In this document: one piece after another, positions 17,679 through 27,399 of the stretch
Layout: every line of letters begins with the position of its first letter
Position numbering within the stretch: position 1 is the first letter of the stretch
NCBI GenBank assembly: GCA_016720935.1
Contig: JADKJP010000007.1
Coordinates: 248,001 to 312,000, forward strand
Reading direction: 5' to 3'
Source: Bacteroidota bacterium
Lineage (GTDB): Bacteria; Bacteroidota; Bacteroidia; AKYH767-A; 2013-40CM-41-45
Length of the DNA stretch: 64,000 bases
Made by a program: the position numbers and the translations under genes
Notes under the pieces: generated by a model
Told to the model about the DNA's origin: nothing
Seen by the model: the letters and a program-made list of their open reading frames with translations, nothing else
Database searches by the model: none

Positions 17679-18668
17679 TCACAATGAAAGTATCTCAGCA
17701 ATCCGCATCAGATCCATCGGGAATTCTTTTTTGGAATTGACAACCACCGGAAAAGGAGTATGTACCAACTGGTTGTTTACAATCCCAACCATTTCGTTAC
17801 TTCTTCCTTCGATCAATGCTTCTACCGCCGCAACCCCAAGTCTGCTTGCCAATACTCTGTCGGCACAACTGGGACTACCACCTCTTTGCATATGACCGAG
17901 CACACTCACACGAGTATCAAAATGCTGGAACCGCAGCTTCACTTCCTGTGCGATTTTGTAGGCACCGCCTGCATCATCACCTTCCGCGACGATCACAATC
18001 ATAGAAGTTTTTTTCCGGTTCCATCCGCGTTTTAAAATCTGAATGATTTGCTCCATTCGTGTTTTTGTCTCCGGAATTAAAATCGCTTCCGCTCCGGAAC
18101 CTATACCTGAGAGCAATGCAATCATCCCTGCATCCCTGCCCATCACTTCCACGAAAAACAAACGATCATGCGAATCAGCAGTATCCCGGATTTTATCGAT
18201 GGCCTGAACGACTGTGTTTAATGCAGTATCATAACCAATCGCAGTATCCGTTCCGAAAATATCGTTATCAATCGTTTTTGGAATACCGACGACAGGAATC
18301 GGATGCTCCCGTGTGAAAGTCTCAATACCTCTGAAGGAACCATCACCACCAATTACCACCAACGCATCCAAAGTATGTGCTTTCAAATTATCCGCGGCCA
18401 TTTGACGGCCCTCAACAGTTTTAAAACGCTCGCTTCTGGCTGTTTTGAGAATCGTTCCACCCCGTTGCAGAATATTACTGACAGAATGTGAATTCATCAG
18501 TATGAACTGATTTTCAATTAGTCCTTCATAACCCCGTAAAAAACCAATGACTTCATGTCCATAATAAATGCTTGTGCGTGTTACAGCACGGATGGCTGCA
18601 TTCAAACCCGGACAATCACCTCCGGTCGTAAGCAAACCAATTCGCAATTTCTTTTTTGGCTTTGTCAT
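17679..18668 (-). CDS. pfkA: ATP-dependent 6-phosphofructokinase
   Basis: 329 residues, the usual length for bacterial PfkA (320 in E. coli). It phosphorylates fructose 6-phosphate in glycolysis. Nucleotide-binding GLLTTGGDCPGLNAAIR is at residues ~12-28, GGDGS near 108, and the catalytic PKTIDND, containing the active-site aspartate, near 130. MGRDAGMIALLSGI and VLGHMQRGGSPSCADR complete the substrate site. The ATG at 18668 lies 5 bases past the upstream methyltransferase stop (18674); a TTG at 18677 would overlap it. The two genes are therefore tightly coupled. Confidence 0.96.
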   Translation of the reverse strand: MTKPKKKLRIGLLTTGGDCPGLNAAIRAVTRTSIYYGHEVIGFLRGYEGLIENQFILMNSHSVSNILQRGGTILKTARSERFKTVEGRQMAADNLKAHTLDALVVIGGDGSFRGIETFTREHPIPVVGIPKTIDNDIFGTDTAIGYDTALNTVVQAIDKIRDTADSHDRLFFVEVMGRDAGMIALLSGIGSGAEAILIPETKTRMEQIIQILKRGWNRKKTSMIVIVAEGDDAGGAYKIAQEVKLRFQHFDTRVSVLGHMQRGGSPSCADRVLASRLGVAAVEALIEGRSNEMVGIVNNQLVHTPFPVVVNSKKEFPMDLMRIAEILSL

Positions 18669-18673
18669 TGTGC

Positions 18674-19864
18674 TCAATTTTCTTTTGCCTGTTCAGTTTG
18701 AATTCCTGTTTTTTTACTTCCGGAATACATTACATATCTCAAAAAGCGACATTCTATCGCGCCATTGTACAAGGGAATCCTTCTTGTAGGATGCAAACCG
18801 ATTTTATGAGATGCTTCCTTGTTGGCTGTTAAAACCCATGCAGTACATCCCGGATATTTTTTCTTAAAGGTATCGCCAAGATTTTTGTAGAGAAGAAATA
18901 AATCATCGTCCGTAATCCTGCCACCATATGGAGGATTAGTAACAATCATGGAAGGCACCACCTCCGGAGTATAATCTTCAAATGGAATTGCATATAAATC
19001 AATGTCCTTTTCCAAACCTGCAAACCGTATATTTTCTTTTGCAAACCCTACCACCTGAAAAGATTTTTCGACTCCGGAAATCCTGAAGTCAAGCGATGGC
19101 AATTGATTGCTTTTAGCATCGGCTACCAGACCATCCCAAAGATCCTGGTCAAAATCATTCCAGCGTTCGAATCCGAATTCTGTACGAAAAATTCCCGGTG
19201 CAATATTTCTCGCCATCAAGGCCGCTTCAATTGGAATCGTAGCGCTACCACACATCAGATCGAGAAATCCTGAACGTTTGTCCCATCCACTCAACAATAT
19301 CATTCCTGCAGCAAGGGTTTCATTCAGCGGTGCATCGCCCTGCTGCTGTCGGTATCCTCGTTTGTGAAGAGATTCTCCAGAACTATCAAGTGAAACTGAA
19401 GCGACATCCTGGTTCAGATGAATGTGTATTCTGAGCTTGGGCCGTGACAATTCCACATTGGGTCTTTGTCCGGCGCGATTGCGGAACTGATCCACAATTC
19501 CATCCTTGGCTTTTTGAGAAACATACAGCGAGTGTGTCAACTTTGATTTTGTGACTACAGAATCAACAGCAAGCGTCTCGTCTGCTTCCAGATAATTGTT
19601 CCATTGTATTGTACGTATTCCGTCATACAATTCCTGTTCGCTTCCACAAGGAAATGAACCGATAGGCTTGAGAATTCTCAAAGCTGTGCGACACCATAAA
19701 TTAGCTTTGTACATAATCTGCTGGTCCCCTTCAAACAAAACAGCACGAGTAGCTTTGCGAATGTTCCTTGCTCCCAACTGACTCAATTCCTCTGATAATA
19801 TATCTTCGAATCCAAAAGAAGTCTTTGCAATTAATTCAAAGGAATCGGTATTTTTTTTTGACAC
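18674..19864 (-). CDS. THUMP-domain class I RNA methyltransferase (RlmL N-terminal/YpsC-like)
   Basis: 396 residues starting with GTG. An N-terminal ferredoxin-like/THUMP region (FELIAKTSFGFEDILSEEL ... SQKAKDGIVDQFR) is followed by a UPF0020-type SAM methyltransferase (FLDLMCGSATIPIEAALMARNIAPG). The N2-guanine catalytic motif NPPYGGR lies near residue 310. Relatives such as RlmL (N-terminal half) and YpsC methylate G2445 of 23S rRNA. The short form without the RlmK half is typical of non-enterobacterial genomes. It lies directly upstream of pfkA with almost no gap. Confidence 0.9.
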   Translation of the reverse strand: MSKKNTDSFELIAKTSFGFEDILSEELSQLGARNIRKATRAVLFEGDQQIMYKANLWCRTALRILKPIGSFPCGSEQELYDGIRTIQWNNYLEADETLAVDSVVTKSKLTHSLYVSQKAKDGIVDQFRNRAGQRPNVELSRPKLRIHIHLNQDVASVSLDSSGESLHKRGYRQQQGDAPLNETLAAGMILLSGWDKRSGFLDLMCGSATIPIEAALMARNIAPGIFRTEFGFERWNDFDQDLWDGLVADAKSNQLPSLDFRISGVEKSFQVVGFAKENIRFAGLEKDIDLYAIPFEDYTPEVVPSMIVTNPPYGGRITDDDLFLLYKNLGDTFKKKYPGCTAWVLTANKEASHKIGLHPTRRIPLYNGAIECRFLRYVMYSGSKKTGIQTEQAKEN

Positions 19865-19895
19865 GATATTCAGATTTACACTATTAAATATTCAA

Positions 19896-21023
19896 TTAAC
19901 CTTTGGTCAGCCAGCCCTTTTTGTAAAAGAAATAAATCTGGCCGATAACAATCACCACCATCAAGAGACATACTGTCAAATAGCCGTAAGGAGAATACAA
20001 TTCAGGCATATTTAAAGGCATGGCTTCTCCTGTCTTTGGATTGGTATGGGCAAAATTCATCCCGTATAATCCTACAATAAATGTCAACGGAATGAAAATG
20101 GTGGATATGATGGTGAGCACTTTCATCACCTGGTTCAGCCGGTTGCTTACGGATGAATGATAAACATCCATCAGTGACGCGGTGACCTCCTTATAACTCT
20201 CTACCAGGTCCAGAATCTGGATGCAATGATCATAAGAATCACGGAAAAACACTTTCGTTGTATCTGTTACATTGGGAAATGTACTTCGCAATACATCATT
20301 GATTTTATCTCTTTCACTCCAGATGGAACGACGAAGCAAAATGAGTTCACGTTTGATCTGAAGTACTCTGTTCAGCAGATCTCTGGTTGGGTTAATAATG
20401 AGCTGATCCTGCAACTCATCCATTCTTTCGCCTATTTGTTCGAGAATTGGATAATAATTATCAAGAACAACATCCATCAATGCATAGCCGAGATAATCTG
20501 ATCCGTACCTTCTGACGAATCCTTTTCCATGTCGAATACGGTCGCGGACAGGATCCAATTGATCCTCATATTTATCCTGGATGGTTATCACAAAATTCTT
20601 TCCCACAAAAAGGCTGAGCTGATCATTCAGTAACTGTCCTTCTTTCTCCCACATCACCCTGGAAATAAGAAACAAATGATCCTTATAATCCTCGACTTTA
20701 GGACGTTGATAAACATTCACAACATCCTCCATTTGAAGCCGGTGAATGTTAAAACAATCAGCCAGTTGTTCCAGAAAATGCCGGTCACCAATTCCTTTGA
20801 TGTCTATCCAGTGGATTTTGTCCGGGAAAGAAGCCAACTGTCCCCTGATTTCAGATATAGAATGCAGGTCGGTTTCGGTAAAATCATCCAGATTGTAAAT
20901 GAAGGACTTAATGGTTGGTTTCAAAGCATCTTCAGGCACGTTGATTGCCCCGGGAGCTGTCCCTGGAGGAGAATGCTTATACCTTCTTGCTTTTTGCGGA
21001 TTCCTGGAAGTATTTTTACTCAT
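19896..21023 (-). CDS. corA: CorA-type magnesium/cobalt transporter
   Basis: 375 residues. A long acidic cytoplasmic domain leads into a coiled helix and two C-terminal transmembrane segments. The selectivity motif YGMNF sits at the start of the external loop (FIVGLYGMNFAHTN). CorA forms pentamers in the inner membrane and takes up Mg2+, with Co2+ and Ni2+ as minor substrates. The ATG at 21023 (MSKNTSRNPQKARR) is preferred over upstream in-frame starts, whose residues look non-native. The N-terminal 30 residues are basic and proline-rich. Confidence 0.93.
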   Translation of the reverse strand: MSKNTSRNPQKARRYKHSPPGTAPGAINVPEDALKPTIKSFIYNLDDFTETDLHSISEIRGQLASFPDKIHWIDIKGIGDRHFLEQLADCFNIHRLQMEDVVNVYQRPKVEDYKDHLFLISRVMWEKEGQLLNDQLSLFVGKNFVITIQDKYEDQLDPVRDRIRHGKGFVRRYGSDYLGYALMDVVLDNYYPILEQIGERMDELQDQLIINPTRDLLNRVLQIKRELILLRRSIWSERDKINDVLRSTFPNVTDTTKVFFRDSYDHCIQILDLVESYKEVTASLMDVYHSSVSNRLNQVMKVLTIISTIFIPLTFIVGLYGMNFAHTNPKTGEAMPLNMPELYSPYGYLTVCLLMVVIVIGQIYFFYKKGWLTKG

Positions 21024-21204
21024 GACTATGTTCAGGTAAATCAGCCTATCCAATTGACACCCTGATTTCGTGTTAAAAATAAAGACAATTCCCGGATTTT
21101 TAGTCAATCATTGAAATTGTTTGGCATTTGAAAAATATCACCAAATCACCTTACCCTCAGGAATAATATGAAAAAACAGAAAAGAACTTAACTTCGCAGA
21201 GATT

Positions 21205-21975
21205 ATGGAGCAGAGACAGGAAAATTGTACACCCCTATCACAACAAGGGAAAGAATGGTTTGAGACCTGGTTTGATTCACCGTATTACCATATTCTGTAT
21301 CAACACCGTGATGACAAGGAAGCGGAACATTTCCTGGACAGTCTGAATGAAAAGCTGGATATCCCGATCCATTCGAGGGTACTTGATGTAGCTTGTGGAA
21401 AGGGACGGCACAGTATTTACCTGAATAAAAAAGGACTGGATGTTACCGGCTTCGATTTATCAGCAGAGAGCATTGCGCACAACAAGCAATTTGAAAACGA
21501 CAGTCTGGAGTTTTACCGGCATGACATGCGCCATGTTTTCAGAGTCAATTATTTCGATTATGTATTGAATCTCTTCAGCAGCTTTGGTTATTTTGATTCG
21601 GAACATGATAACCTGAGATGTATGCAGGCCAATGCTACTGCCTTGAAAAAGAATGGCATTTTCGTAATGGATTATTTCAATGCAGCAAAAATCAGATTAA
21701 TCGGAAATCAACAACATCAGGTCCTTGTGAATGGAATCACATTCCTGATTACCAAAACAATTATTGGCTCACAGGTGATTAAAAAAATATCCTTTGAAGA
21801 TAAAGGAAAAAAATTCCAATTCGAAGAACATGTCTGGCTGTTTAGCGCACAAACATTTCAGGAATATTTCAGAAAAGCCGGATTAAAAGTTAGAGGAATG
21901 TATGGAAACTATTCACTTGATCCCTATGATGAAAATACATCTGACCGACTGATACTTATTGGCACCAAACTATAA
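21205..21975 (+). CDS. Class I SAM-dependent methyltransferase
   Basis: 256 residues with methyltransferase motif I VLDVACGKGRHSIYL near residue 60 and VTGFDLSAESI after it. The acidic residue of motif II and the LNLFSSFGYF segment follow. The closest style is the Bacteroidota small-molecule methyltransferase family with an N-terminal WFDSPYYHILYQHRDDKEA block; the substrate is unknown. A TAACTTCG element (21189-21196), close to the -7 consensus, lies 8 bases before the ATG. Confidence 0.85.
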   Translation: MEQRQENCTPLSQQGKEWFETWFDSPYYHILYQHRDDKEAEHFLDSLNEKLDIPIHSRVLDVACGKGRHSIYLNKKGLDVTGFDLSAESIAHNKQFENDSLEFYRHDMRHVFRVNYFDYVLNLFSSFGYFDSEHDNLRCMQANATALKKNGIFVMDYFNAAKIRLIGNQQHQVLVNGITFLITKTIIGSQVIKKISFEDKGKKFQFEEHVWLFSAQTFQEYFRKAGLKVRGMYGNYSLDPYDENTSDRLILIGTKL

Positions 21976-22140
21976 ACAACTGAAAATTCTATTCAATATT
22001 GAACGAATCATTTAAGGTTTGAACTATTCGGACGTATGAAATGAGCAGTATGTTCTCTGTGAACGGACACCAATTTCAAAACAATAAATAATAACTCAGG
22101 AAAAGTACAGAAATTGTAATTTTATAAATACGAATCAGGA

Positions 22141-22854
22141 ATGCCATTGCTCTATTACTTTCTTCTTTTCATTACCATCGTCCTGAGCGGGATATCAATT
22201 TTTGCATTCAAGAAAATTCAACCACGTGCCTTAAAACTGATGCTTTCATTCAGCGGAGCATACTTATTCGCTCTTACTGTATTGCATCTAATTCCCGAAG
22301 TTTACACAGCAGGAAAAGGTACTGCAGGTGCCTTTATACTTCTTGGTTTTTTTATTCAGATCCTTTTGGAAATATTTTCTGAAGGAATTGAACACGGACA
22401 CATTCATATCCATAAAAAACAAAATGCGGCCTTTCCATATGGAATGATCATGGGTCTTTGTTTGCATAGCTTTCTGGAAGGAATGCCATTGGTACAACGT
22501 TTTGGAGAAAGTAGTACGCAAAATTCTTTGCTTACCGGAATAATCCTTCACCACATCCCTGTTGCGGTTGCTTTGATGAGCATGTTGCTCGATTCCGGAA
22601 TTAAAAAATCTTCTGCGATCTTCTTCCTGGTGATGTTCGCCATCATGGCTCCTCTGGGAGCATTTACCAGCAGCATCTTTGGAGAATCGGGCAATGATCT
22701 TTCTGTTTACTTTAACGCGATGATGGCCATTGTGATTGGAATTTTCCTACACATATCAACCACCATTCTTTTTGAATCCTCCGAACATCATCGTTTCAAT
22801 TACCTGAAGTTTTTTATCATCCTGCTTGGTGCAGGACTGGCAATGCTTTCATGA
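22141..22854 (+). CDS. ZIP family divalent metal transporter
   Basis: 237 residues with eight predicted membrane segments. The histidine-rich loop between the third and fourth segments (EGIEHGHIHIHKKQ), the metal-site helix LCLHSFLEGMPL and the second site LHHIPVAVAL are visible, matching ZIP permeases that import Zn2+, Fe2+ or Mn2+ into the cytoplasm. Which metal is used here cannot be read from the sequence. No metal regulator site was recognised upstream. Confidence 0.9.
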   Translation: MPLLYYFLLFITIVLSGISIFAFKKIQPRALKLMLSFSGAYLFALTVLHLIPEVYTAGKGTAGAFILLGFFIQILLEIFSEGIEHGHIHIHKKQNAAFPYGMIMGLCLHSFLEGMPLVQRFGESSTQNSLLTGIILHHIPVAVALMSMLLDSGIKKSSAIFFLVMFAIMAPLGAFTSSIFGESGNDLSVYFNAMMAIVIGIFLHISTTILFESSEHHRFNYLKFFIILLGAGLAMLS

Positions 22855-23111
22855 TCCGGAGCATTTTGCAGAATTTACAGACTCGTAATTATTTATAAAA
22901 TACGCTTTTAAAGTCTGATACCATTGCAGGATAAAACATGCAAGGATATAAGCATATGCTTGTTTTTCAATCTTTTACATACATCAAAAAAAGCAATATT
23001 TACATGATAAAGATCAAGTAGAATCAAATAAAATTTTCCCTTTTCAAGCGTTTCGATTTTGTATTTTTGCACCCGAATTAACATTGATAATTAACTAAAA
23101 AAACAAACAAA
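22855..23111 (+). promoter_or_regulatory. Upstream region of the peroxiredoxin gene with -7 element TATTTTTG
   Basis: TATTTTTG at 23062-23069 matches TAnnTTTG and lies 42 bases before the ATG. A 12-bp palindrome AAGCATATGCTT (22950-22961) followed by GTTTTT could be an operator or the terminator of the ZIP gene. No OxyR-like site was recognised. Confidence 0.45.
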
Positions 23112-23741
23112 ATGTCATTAGTAGGAAAGAAAGCCCCATTGTTCAAAGCAAAAGCAGTGGTCATGGGAGAACAAATTGTCGACGATTTTAGTCTGGAGCA
23201 ATTTATCGGAAAAAAGGAAGTAGTTTTTTTCTTTTATCCAAAAGATTTCACATTCGTATGCCCTACGGAATTACACGCATTCCAGGACAAGCTGAATGAA
23301 TTTGAAAAACGCAAAGTAGCCCTGATAGCCTGTTCAACCGATACTGAACAGTCACATTGGGGATGGTTACAAATGGAGAAAAAATTAGGAGGTATTAAAG
23401 GAATCACTTATCCGATCGTTGCCGATACGAGCAAAACAATCGCGATGAATTTTGGTGTTTTAGCCGGTGAATACGACACGAATGAAAACGGAGAAGTCTT
23501 CGCAACGGGTCAAATGGTTGCATACCGTGGGTTGTTCCTTATTGATAAAAAAGGAAATGTTCGCCACGAGCTCATTAACGATCTGCCATTGGGTAGAAAT
23601 GTAGATGAAGCACTTCGTATGGTGGATGCTCTTCAATTCAATGAACAAAATGGAGAAGTTTGTCCTGCCAACTGGTCAAAAGGTAATGAAGGACTGAAAG
23701 CTACTCATGAAGGCGTGGCTACTTACCTCGCAAAAGCGTAA
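23112..23741 (+). CDS. 2-Cys peroxiredoxin (AhpC/TSA family)
   Basis: 209 residues, typical of Prx1/AhpC-type enzymes that reduce H2O2 and organic peroxides using thioredoxin-like or AhpF reductants. The peroxidatic cysteine is C50 in PKDFTFVCPTELHAF and the resolving cysteine is C184 in GEVCPANW; the catalytic threonine (T47) is present. The insertion GEYDTNENGEVFATGQMVAYRG is a shape seen in Bacteroidota and Chlorobi peroxiredoxins. The gene stands alone, without an ahpF neighbour. Confidence 0.95.
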   Translation: MSLVGKKAPLFKAKAVVMGEQIVDDFSLEQFIGKKEVVFFFYPKDFTFVCPTELHAFQDKLNEFEKRKVALIACSTDTEQSHWGWLQMEKKLGGIKGITYPIVADTSKTIAMNFGVLAGEYDTNENGEVFATGQMVAYRGLFLIDKKGNVRHELINDLPLGRNVDEALRMVDALQFNEQNGEVCPANWSKGNEGLKATHEGVATYLAKA

Positions 23742-23754
23742 TTTTTTATTAGTC

Positions 23755-23813
23755 AAGAGTGAATGGTGAAAAGATTAATATTTTTTTAAAAATTTATTTC
23801 ACCATTCACTCTT
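23755..23813. repeat. Perfect 17-bp inverted repeat at the 3' ends of the peroxiredoxin and mazG genes
   Basis: AAGAGTGAATGGTGAAA (23755-23771) and its exact complement (23797-23813) flank a 25-base A/T-rich loop. The right arm touches the mazG stop codon. It may work as a bidirectional terminator; the arm sequence is also of the simple-repeat type. Confidence 0.8.
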
Positions 23814-24583
23814 TATTCTTCACTTTTTTTTGCCTGATTCCAATACACATCCATTTCTTCAAGAGTCATACTGGTCAGCTCTCTTCCGCTTTTCTTCGCT
23901 CCTTCTTCAATGAATTGAAAGCGCTTGAAGAATTTTTTATTGGTACGTTCAAGAGCTTCTTCCGGGTTTATATTTTTAAATCTGGCATAGTTAACAAGGG
24001 CAAATAAAAGATCCCCAAATTCCGCTTCCGCTTTTTTCATATTGCCGGCTTCCGCTTCGTGTAAAAATTCTTTCATCTCTTCTTCCACTTTCTCCCAGAC
24101 CTGTTCCGGTTTGTCCCAGTCAAATCCAACTCCCCTAGCCTTCTCCTGCATGCGCATGGCCTTGATCATGGCAGGTAATCCTTTAGGTACGCCACTAAGA
24201 ACAGAACTGTTTCCTTCTTTGAGCTTCAACATCTCCCAGTTCTGCTTGACCTCTTCTTCATTCTGAACTTTTACATCACCATATACATGCGGGTGCCGAC
24301 TAATTAGTTTTTCGCATTGCGCGTGAATCACATCAGAAATATTAAATTGATTTTGTTCTTCCGCGATCTTCGCATAAAAGACAATATGAAGCATGATGTC
24401 CCCTAGTTCTTTCTTGATAGAATTCAGATCATTTTCGATGATGGAATCCGCAAGCTCATAGGTTTCTTCAATGGTGAGGTGACGAAGTGATTCCATAGTT
24501 TGCTTATTATCCCATGGACATTTCAGACGTAATTCATCCATAATTGTCGCCAATCGTTCAAATGCTTCAGCTCTTGGGGTCAT
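23813..24583 (-). CDS. mazG: Nucleoside triphosphate pyrophosphohydrolase MazG
   Basis: 256 residues made of two MazG all-alpha domains. The first carries CPWDNKQTMESL, EETYEL and KKELGDIM at residues ~25-80; the second has GFDWDKPEQVWEKVEEEMKEF and AEAEFGDLLFALVNYARF. The acidic residues bind Mg2+. The enzyme hydrolyses (d)NTPs to monophosphates and pyrophosphate and cleans up aberrant nucleotides. The frame extends upstream, but MTPRAEAFERL at 24583 is the natural family start. Confidence 0.95.
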   Translation of the reverse strand: MTPRAEAFERLATIMDELRLKCPWDNKQTMESLRHLTIEETYELADSIIENDLNSIKKELGDIMLHIVFYAKIAEEQNQFNISDVIHAQCEKLISRHPHVYGDVKVQNEEEVKQNWEMLKLKEGNSSVLSGVPKGLPAMIKAMRMQEKARGVGFDWDKPEQVWEKVEEEMKEFLHEAEAGNMKKAEAEFGDLLFALVNYARFKNINPEEALERTNKKFFKRFQFIEEGAKKSGRELTSMTLEEMDVYWNQAKKSEE

Positions 24584-24859
24584 AAAGTGGTTTTGTTTGT
24601 AAAAATACACATAATACCTCCTTAGACGGATTGAATCACACAGAGGTTTCAACATTCCAAATACCTTAAAAAACCTATCTGTTTATGGTTTTCCCGAAAA
24701 TGAATAAAGTCGGCCTTTTTTCTATCCATTGAATCCATTTTCTCACCCATGATTTTCCTGCACTGGCCAAATCAATGCATACATTCGAATTAATCCGGAT
24801 TTCTCTATAAAAATTATCGCTAGCTTTAAAGATCAATATTTTCTATACCCATAAAAATT

Positions 24860-26821
24860 ATGCGGGTCCTTGCTTATTTCTTCTTTACATGGATTATTTC
24901 TATCACTCTCAATGTGTTCAATTGTGGTGGTCAGCCGACAACATTTATAAAATCCTTCAATACAGGAAACAGCGGCTATGCCGTTAGAGAAACAAGAAGC
25001 AGTAATTACATTGTAGCTGGTGGCACCGATTTCTATTACAATTTCCACTGGTTCACCATGTCTGGTATTCCTTCAACAAACATTCATTTACTAAAAACAA
25101 ACCAGGATGGATCCTTGATTTGGGAAAAAGTTTTTGGAAAACCCGGAGCACGTACTATTGGGATGTGGATGGAAATTACAAATGATAGCGGTACGATCAT
25201 CACAGGTCATATGAACAGGGATCTTGTTTGGCCACCAGATAGCAACGATATAGTATTGATGAAAACAGATGAAAACGGGAATCTGTCCTGGGCAAAACAA
25301 TTTGATACAGGGAAGGATGAACTTGGTTTTTGTGTAAGGCAGACCTTTGACAGTGGATATATTCTAGCTGGATTCCATGACGACCTTCCCATGAGCCTTG
25401 TTGGAAATACATATGCGCTGCTGATTAAAACAGATGCCATCGGAAATATTCAATGGGAGAAAAAATACCAGCTTGCCGTGCGTGATCTGGATACTGGTGA
25501 AGGACTACCATGGTATGTGCGACAAACTTCCGACAGTGGTTATGTACTCGTTGGAACTACCGCTGATCTGCATGCCGCGGATGTGTATGTCATTCGAACG
25601 AATTCAAGTGGAGATGTGCTTTGGGCGAATTCTTATGATCATGACAATAGCGCTTTACGTTTTTCACTTGGCTTGGACATTATTGAAAGCTTATCAGGTG
25701 ACTTGATCATTGCCGGATCTATGGATAAGGACCAGACACTAAATCAATACAACTACCCCTACATTCTCAAACTGAATTCTTCCGGTCAAATACTGGATTA
25801 CAGATTCTATGATTCCGCTCCTGCACAAATGTTTCAGAGCGGATTTTCTTCTGTTGAACAAACTCCGGATGGTGGATTCTTTTTTACAGGAATGGGAGGC
25901 TATGGTGGATTCGGAATGCAGGCTCAGCTCTTAAAGACAGACCAGAATTTCAATATGCAGTGGTCAAGAGCATATACCAATGACATCAACGCGACGGTTG
26001 GTTCCAGAAGCGGAAGAATGACAAATGATGGCTGTTATATTTTTACAGGTAAAAAACTTAACCAGGGTACTATACTTTGGAAAGCGGACATGTTTGGTCT
26101 TGTTCCTTGCAAAAATCCTGGTATCCTGGTAGAAATGTCGCCCTCTGTCATTCGGCATAACCTGTCCCCGCTTGCTTTTACAGGAATCAACTCTTCCAAT
26201 CTTGCTTTTTCAGTATTACCAACACTTTCTGATACTGAAACTGTATGCCCGGTTACAACAGCTGTGTTACCTGTTGAATTACTCTCATTTACTGCTGAAT
26301 TAATACCAGAGAACAAAATCAGAATTGATTGGCAAACTGCGTCCGAAATAGATTGTGACTATTTTATTGTATATAGAAGTACGGATGGAATTGAATTTAG
26401 TGAACTCCAAAAAATACAAGGAGCAGGAAATTCAACTAAACTCTCCTCCTATTCCATTGTAGATGAAAACATATACAATTCCAAAATTATTTATTACCGC
26501 TTGGATCAGGTAGATTACAATGGTAATAATCATTCTTCCAAGGTAATCCCGGTTGCCCTAAAGCCTGAAGATCTATCCATTATTTCGGTCTATGCTGATT
26601 ACAATTTGGATCAGATTAAAATATTACTCCAATCAAATTGCCGGAATATGTTGCATTTCACGATCACTGACGCGGTAGGGAAAGTGATCCTTCGGCAAAA
26701 CAATCCTTCCGGAATTGGTTTTAATGCAACATGTCTTTCTTCTTACGGCTTGTCAAAAGGTATTTATTTTCTGGAGGTAAATGATGGAGAGAAATCTCAG
26801 ATCAGAAAATTCATTTACTAA
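24860..26821 (+). CDS. Secreted repeat protein with T9SS type A sorting domain
   Basis: 653 residues with a signal sequence (FFFTWIISITLNVFNCGGQ). The N-terminal two thirds are six to seven beta-propeller-like repeats of the type VRQTSDSGYVLVGTT...VIRTNSSGDVLW, a pattern found in many Bacteroidota secreted proteins. Residues ~470-560 form a fibronectin-like domain (LPVELLSFTAELIPENKIRIDWQT). The last ~80 residues (FTITDAVGKVILRQN ... GIYFLEVNDGEKSQIRKFIY) look like a T9SS sorting domain, although the usual YPNP opening is missing. Function is unknown; it is likely extracellular. Confidence 0.88.
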   Translation: MRVLAYFFFTWIISITLNVFNCGGQPTTFIKSFNTGNSGYAVRETRSSNYIVAGGTDFYYNFHWFTMSGIPSTNIHLLKTNQDGSLIWEKVFGKPGARTIGMWMEITNDSGTIITGHMNRDLVWPPDSNDIVLMKTDENGNLSWAKQFDTGKDELGFCVRQTFDSGYILAGFHDDLPMSLVGNTYALLIKTDAIGNIQWEKKYQLAVRDLDTGEGLPWYVRQTSDSGYVLVGTTADLHAADVYVIRTNSSGDVLWANSYDHDNSALRFSLGLDIIESLSGDLIIAGSMDKDQTLNQYNYPYILKLNSSGQILDYRFYDSAPAQMFQSGFSSVEQTPDGGFFFTGMGGYGGFGMQAQLLKTDQNFNMQWSRAYTNDINATVGSRSGRMTNDGCYIFTGKKLNQGTILWKADMFGLVPCKNPGILVEMSPSVIRHNLSPLAFTGINSSNLAFSVLPTLSDTETVCPVTTAVLPVELLSFTAELIPENKIRIDWQTASEIDCDYFIVYRSTDGIEFSELQKIQGAGNSTKLSSYSIVDENIYNSKIIYYRLDQVDYNGNNHSSKVIPVALKPEDLSIISVYADYNLDQIKILLQSNCRNMLHFTITDAVGKVILRQNNPSGIGFNATCLSSYGLSKGIYFLEVNDGEKSQIRKFIY

Positions 26822-26918
26822 GGCCACAATTTCCCGTTTAAGCAGGTTTATAATCAATGTTAATTGATTTTAAACAATTTTTATTGTCAGCTGTTAAGAC
26901 TTCAGAATAATCTGAAAA

Positions 26919-27386
26919 ATGGGAATTCATCAACTGTACTTTTCCTGCAAACTACCCATTGATCAAAAAAGTGCCTGGAAATTCTTCTCTGATCCGAAAA
27001 ATCTATCCAAAATTACTCCGCCGGGAATGAATTTCAGAATTCGTTCAAAGATTGAAAAGGAAGAAACTTACGAGGGCCAGATGATCGCCTATACAGTTTC
27101 GCCTGTTTTTGGAATTCCCATGACCTGGCTAACGGAAATAACCCATGTGAAGGCTCCTAATTATTTTGTAGATGAACAGCGAAAAGGTCCATACCGGATC
27201 TGGCATCATGAGCATGAATTCATTTCCATTCCCGGTGGAGTTGAAATGCACGACAGACTTACTTATGAGATACCCTTTGGTCCATTCGGAGAAATTCTCA
27301 ATTCACTATTTATTGAAAATAAAATACAGGAAATTTTTACATATAGAAAAGTAGTATTAGAAAAGATGTTTGGCACATTTAAATAA
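26919..27386 (+). CDS. SRPBCC-fold ligand-binding protein
   Basis: 155 residues with the START/Bet v1-like (SRPBCC) pattern: KLPIDQKSAWKFFSDPKNLSKITP at the N-terminus, then TWLTEITHV, VDEQRKGPYRIWHHEHEF and a C-terminal helix. These proteins bind hydrophobic ligands or act as small cyclases, and some are fused to SDR epimerases in other genomes. No catalytic residue set can be assigned here. It follows the T9SS gene by ~100 bases on the same strand. Confidence 0.85.
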   Translation: MGIHQLYFSCKLPIDQKSAWKFFSDPKNLSKITPPGMNFRIRSKIEKEETYEGQMIAYTVSPVFGIPMTWLTEITHVKAPNYFVDEQRKGPYRIWHHEHEFISIPGGVEMHDRLTYEIPFGPFGEILNSLFIENKIQEIFTYRKVVLEKMFGTFK

Positions 27387-27399
27387 ATGACATTAAGAT

